Shown in pieces: positions 33,365-45,651 of a stretch of DNA of 64,000 nucleotides. Positions within the stretch are counted from its first letter, which is position 1; every line of letters starts with the position of its first letter. The notes beneath the pieces are model-generated. The model had not been told where the DNA came from. It saw only the letters and a list, made by a program, of their open reading frames with translations, and did no database searches. Source of the stretch: Lunularia cruciata (taxonomy: Eukaryota > Streptophyta > Marchantiopsida > Lunulariales > Lunulariaceae). The DNA lies in contig OX419757.1 of the NCBI GenBank assembly GCA_948567375.1, positions 22,630,001 to 22,694,000 on the forward strand, in the 5' to 3' direction. The translations under genes were made by a program, and so were the position numbers.

Positions 33365-34767
33365 GGAAGGGAGCTTCGCATTCGAATGCGGACTTCCTGT
33401 CCAGGTTAGACACTCAAGACCAGGAGTGGGAAATTGACGATCGGTTCTCTGACGAAGAGTTGCATCACTTATCAGCAATGAGAAGTACGAGGTATGCAGA
33501 TGAATATAATTATCTGAATACTCTCCATTGTCCTGAGGGGATGGATCCGGAACAGCGGGCAGTCTTTCTCCGGAAAATGGGGCCGTACCAGCTTAAACAC
33601 AGCATTTTATTTAAGATGGGCAAAGACGAAGTAGGAGGAGTAATTGAATCTTTACACTCCGAGGCATCGGGAGGACACTATGCTCTAAAGAATACTGTAA
33701 AGAAAATTCTTTCGGCAGGGTATTGGTGGCCTACAATGTACAAAGATGTACATGCTCATATTCGAAGCTGTGATGCGTGTCAGAGAACGGGGAATCCGAC
33801 GGCCACTTCTCAATGGCCTTTGAAACCAATTTTGCCTTTGGCCCCCTTTGAGAAATGGGGGATTGATTTTGTGGGTCCCATTCAACTTGTGACCCGAGTC
33901 ACAAGAAAGCGCTATATTTTGGTTTGCACTGATTACACTACCAAGATGGTTGAAGCGGAAGCAACTCGCAGAGATGATGCTGAAACTGTGGCGGAATTTT
34001 TCTTTCGAAACATCATCTCCCGATATGGGTGTCCTCTGGAATTGGTCAGTGACCGAGGAACACATTTTTTGAACTCTGTAATGGAGGAGTTAACCAAGTA
34101 TTTTCAGATTAAACATTGGAAGACGACTCCTTATAACCCAAAAGCAAATGGCTTAACGGAAAAAGCGAATGGGTTACTTTGTAAAATTTTGAATAAGGTG
34201 ACTGTCAATTATGCCTATGACTGGGATACAAAATTACCAGCCGCGTTATGGGCCTATCGGATGATAGAGAAAATTACAACCAAACAAACCCCATACTTCT
34301 TGACATATGGCTTGCATCCCATACTGCTAGTTGAATTTGAAGTTCCGACTTATCGAGTCCTGTGCGAAGAACGAATGTCGGAAGAGGAAAGTCAGGATCT
34401 TCAGATTCATCAATTGATGTGGTTAGAAGAGAAAAGAGACAATGCAATGCAAACCACGAAAGAAGTACAAGCACAGAGGAAAGTCAAGCACGATCAGAGA
34501 ATCAAGCTTGTGACTGTATGAGAAGGGGATTTGGTTTTGTTATATGACAATCGCCGAATATTTTTTCCAGGCAAGTTGCATTTGAGATGGATGGGTCGCT
34601 ATCGAGTTCGTCATCTTTACAAAAATGGATCCATGCAACTCGTCGATTTGGAAGGTAATCCTTTTGCCACTTGAGTAAATGGGTGGAGAGTTCGGAGATA
34701 TTGGACCATAGACTCGGAAGTTTCTAAGACACCCGAGGTCTATGTTCGCGGGGACGCTCACATTTGA
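33365..34767 (+). pseudogene. Integrase of element E
   Basis: The open frame covering 33346-34521 enters with SHSNADFLSRLDTQ. HHCC module at about 33655-33790 (HSEASGGHYALKNTV, SCDACQRTG). Core: WGIDFVGPI, ILVCTDYTTKMVEAEA, VSDRGTHFLNSV and KTTPYNPKANGLTEKANG, so the D,D,E triad is present. After TGA 34519 the frame continues into the C-terminal module (GDLVLLYDNR, LHLRWMGRYRV), TGA 34672, and a final TGA at 34765 touching the PPT. There is no chromodomain. Confidence 0.93.
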
Positions 34768-34776
34768 GGGAGGGGG
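34766..34776 (+). other. Polypurine tract of element E
   Basis: GAGGGAGGGGG, two bases before the 3' LTR (TGTGGTGCCC at 34779). It would prime plus-strand DNA synthesis. Confidence 0.85.
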
Positions 34777-34778
34777 TA

Positions 34779-37700
34779 TGTGGTGCCCACATTTTTTGTT
34801 TTTTTTCCAAAATAAAGGAGAAGAAGTGTATAGAGAAGTCGGATTGCGCATGTATGGCCGAAGAAGATGAAGAAAATTGTCTTTGGGGTGAAACCCAAAG
34901 TAAAGTGACTTCGGGTCATAAGGCGAAGTACTCTGAAATGCCGTGTCAGCATACAATATGAAGTAAATTGTCTTCGGCTCGGGGGGAGCTCAACCCGAGG
35001 CAAAGACAGTCTAACAACCTTTCGTCGGGGTGAGAAATTCAAGAAGGGGCCGTTTCAAAATTGGCGGCTCATACGCACGAAGGTGGGGTGACAATGACAG
35101 GTGCATGCCGGAGGTGTGATTTCTTGGTACAAACTCGAAGCGACAGAAGACAAAGAAGTGCAACTCTATAAAAATCGAAACTGCAACGACGAAATGTCGA
35201 GCAATTTTCCTTCACCGTTGAGGAGTCGTCTTGCAGGTGATCGGGGAAAGGGAAATAGAGTTGGACTCGTGTTAGTGCGTAAGGGAGAAGTCGAGAGAGA
35301 GAAATCAAGAGACCGAAAGAAAGCAGAAGAGATGGGAGGAGGGAAGAAGAACTCCAAATTTGCAGTGAGAAATCATGCAATTCGGAGATTAGATATAGTA
35401 GCGAGGATTGAAGTCTTGAGCCGACTTCGGATCACTTTTCTGGCATGGAACTAGAACGTAAGTTTTCCAGGATTCATGATAGAAATCATTGAGAGTAAAT
35501 GTCTCGATGGTCCCGAGGAAGAAGGGAAGAGAGGAAATCCGGCTCGTTGGACAGAGTCGGATTGGAGACTCGTACTCGGGAAGGAGGCAGGCTCGGAGCA
35601 GGGAGCCACGTTCTTGGGGAAAGGAGAGATAGCCCAAGAAACGCAAGAGGTGAGAGATGCCTTCTCGTTGAAGAGGACAAAGAATGGGTATAAAGTTGAG
35701 AGCTATAAGGACCCAGTGAGGAGAGGAATTGTGAGTGCACTAATGGCCCTCCTGGAGCCGGAGAGAACTACCTATGTGATGAAACACCAAGCGGTGTTCT
35801 TTCACAAGTTATTTGCAGGAGAACCAATAAATTGGGCAAGGTGCTTTCACGGAAGAACGAGGCAGATGGTGTGGAATCTGCGGGATAAGTTGCCTCCACA
35901 CTACATCGTACCATTTGCAGCCCATTTTTACCTCGGGTTAAATCTGCTCAATGTGGCGGAGCGTAATCGAATGGTGTCTCATTTCCATCCTGATTTGAGA
36001 AGAGAAGTCGACGCGGAGGAGCAGCAATACATTCTCCAAATCCGGAGCACAGATGATTACTATGCGAAGACAGGGAAGAACATGGAGTTCGTTGAAAGTA
36101 CACCTACAAAGAAGAGAACTCGGCAAGCAGAAGCCAAAGAAAACAAGAAACCTCGGAAAATGCAGAAAAATAACCCGAGGCGAGGAATGGTGGTGATTGA
36201 GTCGGAAGATGAAGACTCAGAAGGCGAAGCCGAGCTCAAGACGGAGGACTCGGACCGTGAGGAGGAACCTGAGCTCACATTGCAAAGTGGAGATACGAGC
36301 AGTGACAGTGAGGAAGGAGGAGAGATGACATCGGTACCAACGGCTGAAGAATACGAAGAAGAAATGCAAGCCGAAGTAGAAACCGAAGACAATGCGGCGC
36401 TGGAAGACGAAGTACCAGTGTGCGAGGAGAAGAAGATCACAGTACAGCAAGGAATTTGCTCGAGACGTAAGGCAAAGTGTGAAGCGGGACCAAGTAGAGT
36501 CAAGGAAGAGGTAGAAGGAAGCTCGGGCAGTGAGGCATCGATTCCGATACAAAGACTCCAGAGAAGAAGGCGAGTATTGGGAGAACACGAGGAAAGAAGA
36601 GAGACCACTCCGTGGGAGGACGAAGGTATCAATAATGGAGTAGATTACTTGCAGATGGTAATATGCCCGTTGTTGGTGAAGATGGAGAAGAAGAAGAAGG
36701 AGATGCAGTCTACTTGTCCAGAGGTAACAACTGTGTTGCAGGTCTTATCAAGATTGGAAGAAGAAAACTCGGAGTTAAAGAAGAGTATAACCCGAGGAGA
36801 GGAAGAGAGAGAAGTACTACAAGCAAAAGCAGTCGAGAGGAGTCATGTAATCAAAGACTTGAAGAGAGAAGTGAGTTATCAAGAAGATCTTGCGAGGAAG
36901 AGTGACATCGCAAGGGAGAGACAAGTAGCGGAGCATGAAATCTTGAAGTAGCAATTTGCTGATTCAAGAGTCAAACTTATCCATGCTATGGCGAGGGTAG
37001 CATCAAAGGATCAAGAGCTCAATCGAGTGATGGAGAGTATGGAGGAGAAGAAGCAACTTTGGCAGCGAGAGTTGGCTGCGAGATATAGAGAAGAAGAGAG
37101 ATTACGAGACTTACTTCATAATCAGGAAGAGAAGGTTGCACAGAAGGAGAAAGAGAAGGAAGCGGTGAATGCCGAATTCAAAGAAGAATTGGCAATGTAC
37201 AGAGAAGAATGGCTTGCAGATCTGGAACAAGAAAGGAAGACAAGATTGGAGCCATTGCATGAGATAGTCCTCAGGCTAAACGCGAGGTTAAGTATAGAGG
37301 CCAGCGTTTGAATTGAAGAAGCGCATCTGCACAAGTTGAAGTTGTTGGTGCAGGAGACGAGGCGAAGACAAGCGAAAGATACAGATTTGAATGCCTTGTT
37401 GATTAAATTGAGAACTCGTGTAGATAGGAAGATCTTAGAAGTAGAAGACAATATCGCGATTAGATTAGACTTAGTGAGAATAGAGTTAGAAAAGCTTCGG
37501 CAGGATGTTAAAGCAAAACCTGAAGTAGATAACATCGGGATCCAAATGTCTTCGGAGTTGCCCTCAGAGACATTAGAGAAGAGTGGGTCGAAGGATGAGG
37601 AGTTAGATAGATTACCCGCTAGTGTAATTTCAGATCAGGAAAGAGAATTGCTGGATCTGGTAGAAATGTAGGAGATGTGAAACCCGAGGACAGAATAGTA

Positions 37701-38561
37701 GGAAGTAAGATTACTTCGGGTTTGGGTTTGAAAGCCGAGGAAGAAGTAGACATCGGATCGGATTAGTAACCAATTTGAGATTTGAAGGGGCAGATATGAA
37801 GAGGTGCATTGTCATTTTGGATCTGCAGGTTAGAATAGTTGTTGTAGAAACGGTATAGTTGTTAGAACTGTCGATTTGTTCACTATTTAAGAGTGGCATT
37901 CGCAGGAAATTGTTGTTCAGTGCTCATTATTTCTGAGAATAGATAAAGCGAAATGCTGTGAAGCAGTGCTCGTCGCTTGAGCTTGATTCTGAGTATCAAT
38001 TTTGCAATTGTGTTTGTGAGTGTTTGGAGAAATTTTAAGTGCAAGTCAGAGTGCTTGTTGGATGTTGGATTCCACAGCCTTGATCTTCATTCTGTGTGTT
38101 TGATCTTGAGTGAAGTGCAATCGAAGCAATGCCTTGACAGATCTGAGAGGAATTGTAGTGTTGGTAGTATTTTGCATTTGTGAGTGCAGTGCAAAGTTGA
38201 TGTGAAGCAATTTTGATCGAGGAAGTTGTGCCTTTAGTGGAGGGGTAGAACACAATTCTGAGGCAAAGTTGTTTTGCAGTGAAGTGCCGTTTTTGGGAGA
38301 GCCTGAATCATCACAAATCAAGATTGTTTGGAAAGATTTGATAGAGTTGTGATTAAGGAGTGTAAATTTGTGACAAGACTGCGAGTCAGTGCTTGTTACT
38401 CTCTTTTGGGTGTGGTTTCTACCTGAGAGACTAAAGAATAACTCAAGAAGAACTGAAATTGTTACTTTGCTTTGTATTTGGACATTTCTGACTCGTATCT
38501 CTGCGGGAACAAACTTTACTTATCCAATTACCGCAAAAGTGATATTTGCCGGGTTGTCACA
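34779..38561 (+). repeat. 3' LTR of element E
   Basis: Begins TGTGGTGCCCACATT and ends GCCGGGTTGTCACA; aligned to 24893-28674 along its whole length. TATA box 1 is at 35167-35173, the LTR ORF at 35194-37671 and TATA-like box 2 at about 37882. AATAT follows at 38562. Confidence 0.95.
35194..37671 (+). pseudogene. LTR-encoded protein, 3' LTR copy of E
   Basis: Same 825-codon frame as in the 5' LTR, here with TAG at 35452 (TGG in the 5' copy), TAG at 36949 (codon 586, shared) and TGA at 37309 (CGA in the 5' copy). The longest open part is 35476-36951, 491 codons from its first Met. Contents are as in the 5' copy: the VPFAAHFYLGLNLL domain, an acidic middle (EEEPELTLQSGDTSSDSEEGG), then coiled coil. 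The shared TAG was probably present in the parent element, so the product may have been 585 residues, or the coiled coil was reached by readthrough. Confidence 0.85.
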
Positions 38562-38566
38562 AATAT

Positions 38567-39620
38567 CATCTAAGATATTTTGTGTCCTACAAAAATTTGT
38601 AAGAATGATTTGAAGTCTTCTTCAAGTCACTATTGTTTTAGGAGTATACAATTTCTTCCTCCTCTTGAGGTTGATGTCATTGCAATAGAAGCTTATTAGT
38701 TAAGAAACATGCATTGCTATAAGGGAGACTTATGTAGCTACAAGTTGTGGAACTAGTGCATATGGATTTCCTTGGGTAAAATTGCTTCCCATGAAAGGTC
38801 TTTTTTACAATTTTGTAAGAGTACTTGTAGATATGGTAAGTAATGCTTTCTCTAGATTTAAAACTACCATACTTGTAGAAATAGAAGGTAATGCTTCTCC
38901 CAAACTTAAAACAAAGGTATCCTCATGGTATGGATGTAATGTTAAAAGGACATGAGAAACCTCAAGAGAAATACAAGAGAAACATAATGTTTCATTCAGC
39001 AATACTCCGATGCTCCAAAGGAGCACCTTGTCTTTATTATATAGCAAAGAAGATCCACTCAAAGGGAGGTATACCCTTGGATCACATATATAAATTGGTC
39101 ACATGTAAGCAAAGCTCCACCTTTAGATTAGGTGCATGGATTGGTGGCATGTCAATCCTTGTCCTATTTGGTTGGTCAAACAAGTCTAACAAAAGGACAT
39201 ATTTGGAAAATCTTCTTGTAAGAAGCTCAAAATAACATGGATGAGGAAGCATCAAAAGCTCTTGACAAGACAAACAAGGGGATAGAGAAAGCAACACCTT
39301 TACTTTTAGATAAGAAGAAATCTTTTATTTTTCAAGGCCTAATTCATTTTTTTAGCCCTCCAAATTGGCTCTAAATTTTATAGGGTGTTTTTGCCCTCTA
39401 CCCTATCAGTGAAAGTACTCTTTTGGTGACATCTCTATTTGATCTACTTAGACCATCATATATATAACATCCTTAAATATATTACCAAGCCAATTCACCT
39501 TTAGATAATCTATCTAGCTAATGGTATTACAATGGAGTAGAATAAACATATCTAGAGTGAGTTTTAGAGAGTAGTGGAGAGGACATTTGTGTTAACAAGC
39601 AATGGTGCCAAAGATGTTAG
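38567..39620 (-). mobile_element. 5' end of H copy 2, with PBS
   Basis: Continues the H sequence beyond element E: 38567-38700 aligns with 5135-5270 and 39560-39640 with 5600-5665. A PBS-like TGGCACCATTGCTTG lies on the minus strand at 39594-39610. A solo LTR (T) sits inside. H similarity is lost after about 39640. Confidence 0.65.
38930..39536. mobile_element. Solo LTR T with ATGGA target-site duplication
   Basis: A 597-bp unit (38935-39531) starts TGTAATGTTA and ends GGTATTACA, with 6-bp inverted ends TGTAAT/ATTACA. ATGGA flanks it at 38930-38934 and 39532-39536. H copy 1 lacks it (ATCCTCATGGAGTAG at about 5547), confirming an insertion. A second, less complete copy is at about 40600-41161. 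Confidence 0.85.
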
Positions 39621-39737
39621 CATGTTGGTCCAATCTTGCAACACTCATTGGTGCATATATGCTCTATTATTTATTTTGGTATTGCAAGTAGTTGAGATAT
39701 ATTATTTATATAGAGTAAAAGAAAGCTTCTACATTGG

Positions 39738-39830
39738 TGTAATATTCCAAAGATAAGAGAAATACAAGGTTTCATTCCTCAATACTTTGATGCCCCAAAG
39801 AAGCACCTTGTCTTTATTATATTATTGTTG
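39738..39830. repeat. Truncated T LTR start
   Basis: TGTAATATTCC then a stretch matching 38960-39040 of solo LTR T, ending abruptly near 39828. About 90 bp; a truncated third copy. Confidence 0.6.
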
Positions 39831-40599
39831 GGTTTAGGGATGATTCCGCTTCCTACATTATATCATCACTCTTGAAGGTATATACCTGACTTTTAATGCC
39901 TCCATTGTCATCTTGATCTCCTGAAACTTGTTCAACATCCCTTACATTCCTTGCATCAGATCCTACAACTATGGTTCCATGATTCATACATGCGAGAGAT
40001 ACTCAATTGATGCTTCCTACTCCAATAGTGAGTTAATATGATCACTCAAGAGGAGGTATGGACAATTGGAACTATTATTGGGACCTTAGAAGTTATCACT
40101 TGTTGATAATATTTCTCACCAAAATTGCGGATAACAAAATCTCTATCTCTTGCGGATAACGGATGAAATTTGAGAATTTGTACCACTACATAATGGATTT
40201 ATACTTGAATGTTGAAAGGGAGATGATTTCATATATTCAAATTCATTTTGTCATAACAAAATATAAACTGTAAAATTCCACTCTTTATTGTATATCACCA
40301 CAAGTGGAATCATAGGGTTTGGCAAATTCATTATTACATCCGTGAACTTTGTTCCAAAATGATGAATGAGATATACTTTTACTTGCTTGCATTGGAGTAC
40401 ATAATCTTGATATGGAATAGATTCAAAAAAAATATGAGGTGCAAGAAATTGCACTCTAGGAGCATCTATCCCAACTTCTCTCTCAAACACCCCAATCTAT
40501 CAATGACATTACTTTCTTTGCCATCAAAATTACTCAATCTCAATAGTCTATATTCTTCCAAATGATCCACTTACTTGGATTAAAACACTTTCTCCGATA
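39831..40599. other. Unassigned sequence between T fragments
   Basis: AT-rich, no coding signal accepted. A TGCGGATAAC motif occurs twice (about 40123 and 40158). Possibly decayed element sequence. Confidence 0.4.
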
Positions 40600-41161
40600 C
40601 TTATACTATTTTGAGGATAGGAAAAACTCCAAGAGAAACACAAGGTTTCATTCTTCAATACTCCAATGTCCCAAAGGAGCACCTTGTCTTCATTATATAC
40701 CAAAGAATATTCCCATAAAGGTAATTACACCCTTGGATTAAATATACAGATTGATGACATGTACAGAAGTTCTACCTTTAGATTAACTGCATGGATTAGT
40801 GATATGTTGATTTGTTCTATTTGGTTGGTCAAAAATATTTTACCAAAGGGAATCTTTGGATAATATTCTCATGTGAAGCTCAAAACAACATAGGTGAGGT
40901 ACCATTGAAAACATCTTGATAAGACAAACAAGATTTTATTTTTTGAGAAGATTATATCTTTTGAGGCTTAATTCTTTTGTTTAGGCCTCCAAAATTGGCT
41001 TTGAAATTTTCAAGGTGTTTTTGGCCTTTGCCTTATTTGTGGAAGTACTCTTTTGGTGACACCTCTATTTGATCTACTTAGACCATCATATATGACATCC
41101 CTTCAAATATAAATAGGACAATTTTTGCCTCTAGATAATCTGTCTAGCTAATGGTATTCCA
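40600..41161. repeat. Second T LTR copy, inside the G1 LTR
   Basis: Matches 38950-39531 (blocks CCAAAGGAGCACCTTGTCTT, AGTACTCTTTTGGTGACA and GATCTACTTAGACCATCATA) and ends GGTATTCCA, with the last block mutated from ATTACA. The left edge is unclear. It directly abuts the G1 LTR, so it probably inserted into that LTR. Confidence 0.65.
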
Positions 41162-41719
41162 ATTAGCTATGATTAGCTAGAATTAGTCATAGCTAAGATA
41201 GATGTGAATCTACTTTAGAGAAGTGAGAACCACTATTTTGGATTCTTGTGTATTGAGTTGTTATTATTCTTAGGTGTTTGACTTTGAGGAAAGAATTGAG
41301 AACTCTTGGACCCACAAGCATTTTTTGTTTGGATTCTTTTATAGTTCAAGTATAGAATGAATCCTTGACTTAGTATTGGGGTCAAGATAAGACCCCAAGC
41401 TTAGGAGATTATTCCCATGAGTTTGGATATTCCTTTAGATTTTTAACTTTATATGAATTTTTGCCTAGTAACTTGAGTTACTATGGTAATTAGTAACATT
41501 GGTGTGTAAATATTTCAAAAATATATAAGCTAGGAGTGAGGAGGTACTCATCATCCTTTTATCTCTCTTTCATTGAGTTCTCTAGTGAGCATTGACTTGA
41601 GCCTTGAAATTTTAGCCTTGAACAAGTGTGATGGAGTTGGGATTCCTTGCCTTCAAAGTCCATGGTGTGCTACCTCAATAGCCATCAAAGTCATCTTGAG
41701 TAAGAGATAGGCCGACTCA
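41162..41719 (+). repeat. 5' LTR remnant of G1
   Basis: Shares ATTTTGGATTCT, TGAGGAAAGAATTGAGAACTC, AATCCTTGACTTAGT and GAGATAGGC with the reverse complement of 61520-60981. It ends GACTCA just before the PBS. The first ~120 bp seen in G2 are missing, replaced by the T LTR. Confidence 0.75.
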
Positions 41720-41725
41720 TATTTT

Positions 41726-41742
41726 TGGTTTTGTTGTTGAGA
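41726..41742 (+). other. Decayed PBS of G1 (tRNA-Asp type)
   Basis: TGGTTTTGTTGTTGAGA against TGGCGCCGTTGCCGGGG: six of the differences are C-to-T or G-to-A transitions and one is G-to-T. Preceded by a T-rich stretch as in element E. Confidence 0.55.
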
Positions 41743-43290
41743 CCTCTCTAGAAGGCAAAATAATATTTTGTGTTCAATTCTATAATAGACAGAAGGATGC
41801 TTGAGAGCTCACTTGGAGAAAATATGTGGGGGAGAGAGAACTGAACTTATGTTAGAGAACTTAGACCCATTTGTTTACCCAATAGTCCATTATGATATTT
41901 TGAGCTGATAGTGTACATATTATATACATGAGATGAATTGGAGAGATTATGTGAGATAGACTGCATATTTTAGGGAGTAGTGTTATTTTGGGTAAAATCT
42001 CAAGTTTAAGATCTAGAATTTAAATTTTTTGATGATAGCTTGGTTCATCTTTCAGTTTTTTACACTTGAATTTATTAGGAGAGCCACTACATGCAATGAG
42101 CTAGATTTTTTGAAGTTGGTAGGGTAAACTACTCTTGAAAATTGTACGCTCTTTGGAAATTGTACAAGTCCACCATTTCTACATTTTTACTAGGATAGCC
42201 TTGAAATTTTTCAAGAAAATTAAGTGGTAAATAGGCTACCTTCTAGCCCAACACTCATAGAGACATCAATCTTATAGAGAGTTATGAATTTCTAAAGTGA
42301 AGGGATGGTTTTTAGACCAAATCTAAAAGATATATGCTGAATAGAAAAGTGCCTAGGCCAAATGGCTTGATGAAAAGGACTGAAATTCTGGAGAGGAGGA
42401 TGTGCCAAGTTTTTGATTAGGTGTGAAAATTTTCAAAGAAATGGGAGTTATAAGTTGGGAGAATTTATTAAAATTGTGAGGAGGGGTCATTTTTGGGGAG
42501 TTGAGTTCTCATGCATGAGAAGTGTGAGCACAACCAAAAGCATGTTTGAATGTTTAGAGTAATCTTGAGAGCATGGAAGGCCATAAGGATCAAAAGTTGA
42601 GGTTTTGTAAGATTCCTTGAGGGGTTGAAGGAATAGCAATGTATGATTTGACAAAATGAGAGTTTAGAGTAGAATTTGAAAGGAGAGTTGAGAGGATTTA
42701 AAGACCTTCACCATTAAGAAGAAAGAGTGAATATTTCTAAAAAATTCTTTAAATTCTAGAAGAATTTCTAAGTTTTTATTATGTGGAGAGAAGGGACACA
42801 AGGCAAGTTCATGTCTATTGAGTTTGGAGAGCAAGAGGTTTAGAGAAAGGAGAGGCTTACTCAGCTTGGGATTGCACATTGGACCTTCTTCACCAAGATT
42901 GTGAGGGAGGAGATCTAAGACCAAAGAATTATGTGAAGTTTGTGGAGTGGAAGGACTTCCAAAGAGCTATGAGTGTAGAGGAATAGTAACATTATTGGAG
43001 ATCTTGGTGAAGGATCTTGGTGCTAGGAGAAACTACCACCTTCATCAAAAAGTTCTCAAGATTAGTGATGGAGATAATCTTTCTGTTGATGGATAAAATA
43101 TCCATGAGAGTTTGCTTAATTTGCACCTTTGGATTTGTTGTGCCATAGAAATCATGGAGCAACCTGAACAGTTTGTACTACCTAGAATGGACTACTCTTA
43201 AATGGTGCTAGTCATGTATATACTCTATTAGTTATAGGGTTAGAGATAGAAGAGAAAAAAATAGAGAGAGGAGAAAGGTAGTGAGAGGTA
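41743..43290 (+). other. Leader of G1, no coding signal
   Basis: About 1.5 kb between PBS and gag. Stops in all plus frames; a minus-strand frame at 42664-42924 is judged spurious. Nothing recognised. Confidence 0.45.
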
Positions 43291-44690
43291 AAGATGAGAA
43301 AACTTCAAGTTTTCTTTGGCAAGGATGGAGAAGATGTGGAATTGTTTTGTGAGAAACTTCAAGCGAGCTTGTATAGGAAAAAATGAGAGGAGGAAGAATG
43401 AGTGGGCCTTATTACTAGAAGATTTCTTTGAGGATGCAGCTCTTACACCGTATGAATCAAAATACCAAAAGAAAGAGAGGAGAGATGGTCAAGAGGAATC
43501 TTGGGATAGTTTGACTAAAGCACTCATTAAGACTTTGAGATGAAATTTATGAGAGATTGATGAGTGAGGTTACTTTCCTCAAGCAAGGAGATGGAGAAAA
43601 AGTGAGCTTATGTAGAAAGAGTGGAGAAGTTAGAGTCCAAGTTCCGCGTAGTGTTGAGGAAGAGTAGAGATGATGTGTAGACTACCATGATTGAGATAGG
43701 AGCCATGTTCACCAAGAATTTTGTGAGAGTATTGAAACCATACATTTGAAGCAAGGTGAGATATGAAAAACCTTTTTCCAAGGTATCAACTATCAAGATT
43801 GCAATTCATATGGAGGAGAGTTTGGAAGGAGATGAAAGTGATTTGGTGGTGAAGTAGAGTGCACATCTTCTACAAGTATAACAAGTATGGGGGGTTTCTG
43901 ATCATTTGGTAGCAAGGGTGGCATCACAGGTAGTTGCTCTGGTTCTTGCACTCCGCTAAAAGATCCACTTCAAACTATCACAAAGCACATTGTAGCCCTC
44001 AAGATCAATGTAGTGCAACTATAAATGAAGAGAGAGGTGGATCAGAATCTTGGGAAAGGGCCTAGGGGTTATTGGAACTATCCATATAGAGGACGCCAGG
44101 CAACCAACAAGTTCAGTGATAGAAACTTCTTTGGTTGTGGAGGTAAAGATAACATCTGAAGGAATGCCCAAATTCCACTTACCATAGAAGAAGGGGTTGG
44201 GAGGGAGTCAATAAAGAGAAGGAGGGAGGTGGTGAAGCTCAAGTAGCTCCTACTCCAAATAGAATGAAGGATATAGCATCCATAGATGTGGTTGAGAGCA
44301 AGTATGAGAATGGAGTGCTCAAAATCCAAAGGTCTAAACTTGGAGCGTTTGGTACAAGAGAAGAAGAGAGCATGTTTTGCAAATGATGTGCATTCTTCTC
44401 AAGTATTCATTCCTAGCAAGGATAGTCCTATGCCTACTAGGAGTACTTGCACCAGCACTTCAACACCATTAACAACAAAGACTCCAAGGAAGAAGTTGGG
44501 CATGGATGATTTCTTGATCTCAAAGCAACAACGAGACAATAATGTGTTGGAGGATGTTAGTAGTCATAAGGCTAATATCATGATAGGTCAATTGATTGCT
44601 TTGAATCCTACCCTAAGGAAGGAGCTTAAGGATGGTTTAAGTTCTACAAGAAGCAAGAGAAAGGAGAAGGCTCCGTATTATTAGGGAGTG
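43291..44690 (+). pseudogene. gag relic of G1
   Basis: The frame opens with KLQVFFGKDGEDVELFCEKL, typical of the gag start in plant gypsy elements, and later has WNYPYRGRQATNKFSDRNFFGCGG near 44070-44150, a decayed region ahead of the knuckle. 44286-44684 is open for 132 codons, Ser/Thr/Lys-rich (STSTPLTTKTPRKKLGMDDF). Stops are frequent before 44280. Confidence 0.6.
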
Positions 44691-45060
44691 GTGGATGCAA
44701 AACTAGCACCATAGGAAGCTTGTGAATATATCTCCAATATTGATGTGAAGGTGAATGGTCATAACATCAAGGATGTTCTTGTTGATAGAGGATATATGGT
44801 AAATGTCATGTTAGGGAGGTTGATGAAGAAGTGGGGTATGATACACTCTTAGAACCTCAAAATTTGTGGTGAACATGGCAAACAAGCAACAAGTTTGACC
44901 AATGGATGTGATGGACAAGGTGGTAGTTTTGGTTATGGTAATTTAAAATCTCATGACTTTCCAAGCCTTGAAAGATTTAAGCTACGATTTTCTACTTGGG
45001 AGGCCATGGTTAAGAGAAGCATGCACAATTGATCGATGGTACAAAGAGTACTTGAGAATT
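44691..45060 (+). pseudogene. Aspartic protease relic of G1
   Basis: ISNIDVKVNGHNIKDVLVDRGYMVNVM, where the active site D-S-G reads D-R-G, followed by decayed sequence ending near a RFSTWEAMV block. Position after gag supports the call. Confidence 0.6.
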
Positions 45061-45099
45061 GGGCCATGAAACCATCAAGTTATAGTTCATGTAACTAAT

Positions 45100-45425
45100 A
45101 CTACCCACACTTATCACTATATACACTGTCTTCTTGTTATTGGAATCAGATTTAAAAGAAGGAGCTTTAGGTGTGGATACAAGCATAAAAGAATAGACTT
45201 TCACAAAGAAGGATGAATTTGAATCTGATTTAAATTTGTACCTCTTGTGTGCTATGGATTTTTTGCCTAAAGTGGAGGTTTTGAAGGACCTTGATAATCA
45301 CTATTGACACTTGAGGAGATAAAGAGGATATTATCTACCCTCAAGTATGGTCCAAATGTTACCAAAGAGGAAAAGGTAAGATTTGAGGAGATTTTTTGCA
45401 AGTTCATCCATGTGTTTGCTTTCAG
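45100..45425 (+). pseudogene. pol spacer and RT start of G1 (left arm of inverted pair)
   Basis: Contains KEGALGVDTS, LCAMDFLPKVEVLKDLD and, from 45304, LEEIKRILSTLKYGPNVTKEEKV then FCKFIHVFAF, the segment just before the RT of this family. It ends at GTTTGCTTT (45422). The same module exists on the other strand at 45652-45986. Confidence 0.7.
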
Positions 45426-45651
45426 CAACAAGGTAGAGAATCAATCCTTGAAAGGGAATTTAGTTGCTCACTATAATCATTGTGTCCACAGACTAAGCTA
45501 TTATCAGGTTGTGGTTGTGAGAGTTACCTCATGTGTTGGAGAATGAAAATTTGTACTTGACCAATCCAGTAGTTTTCATTATAAAATAAAATACATTTCT
45601 ACTCCATTCTTATGATTCTTTGTGAGTCATATTCCAAAGGTGAACCCTAGA

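Larger units (their letters stand above)
24888..38566 (+). mobile_element. Ty3/gypsy element E, near complete, LTRs encode a protein
   Basis: A 13.67 kb element (24893-38561) flanked by AATAT at 24888-24892 and 38562-38566. LTRs are 3,782 and 3,783 bp, about 3% different over the first 250 bases by eye. Internal order: PBS (tRNA-Asp), one gag-pol frame with gag, three CCHC knuckles, protease, RT, RNase H, integrase without a chromodomain, and a PPT against the 3' LTR. This order, FIDD in RT and the PBS fit the Athila/Tat-like side of plant gypsy. Eight in-frame stops and one frameshift disable it, although it is the youngest element in the window. Confidence 0.95.
41162..45422 (+). mobile_element. 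Truncated Ty3/gypsy element G1
   Basis: Plus-strand remnant: LTR part (41162-41719), PBS (41726-41742), 1.5 kb leader, gag (from about 43303), protease (about 44735) and the very start of RT, ending at 45422. Its LTR matches, in opposite orientation, the LTR of G2 at 60981-61636, so both belong to one family. All frames are broken. Confidence 0.75.
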
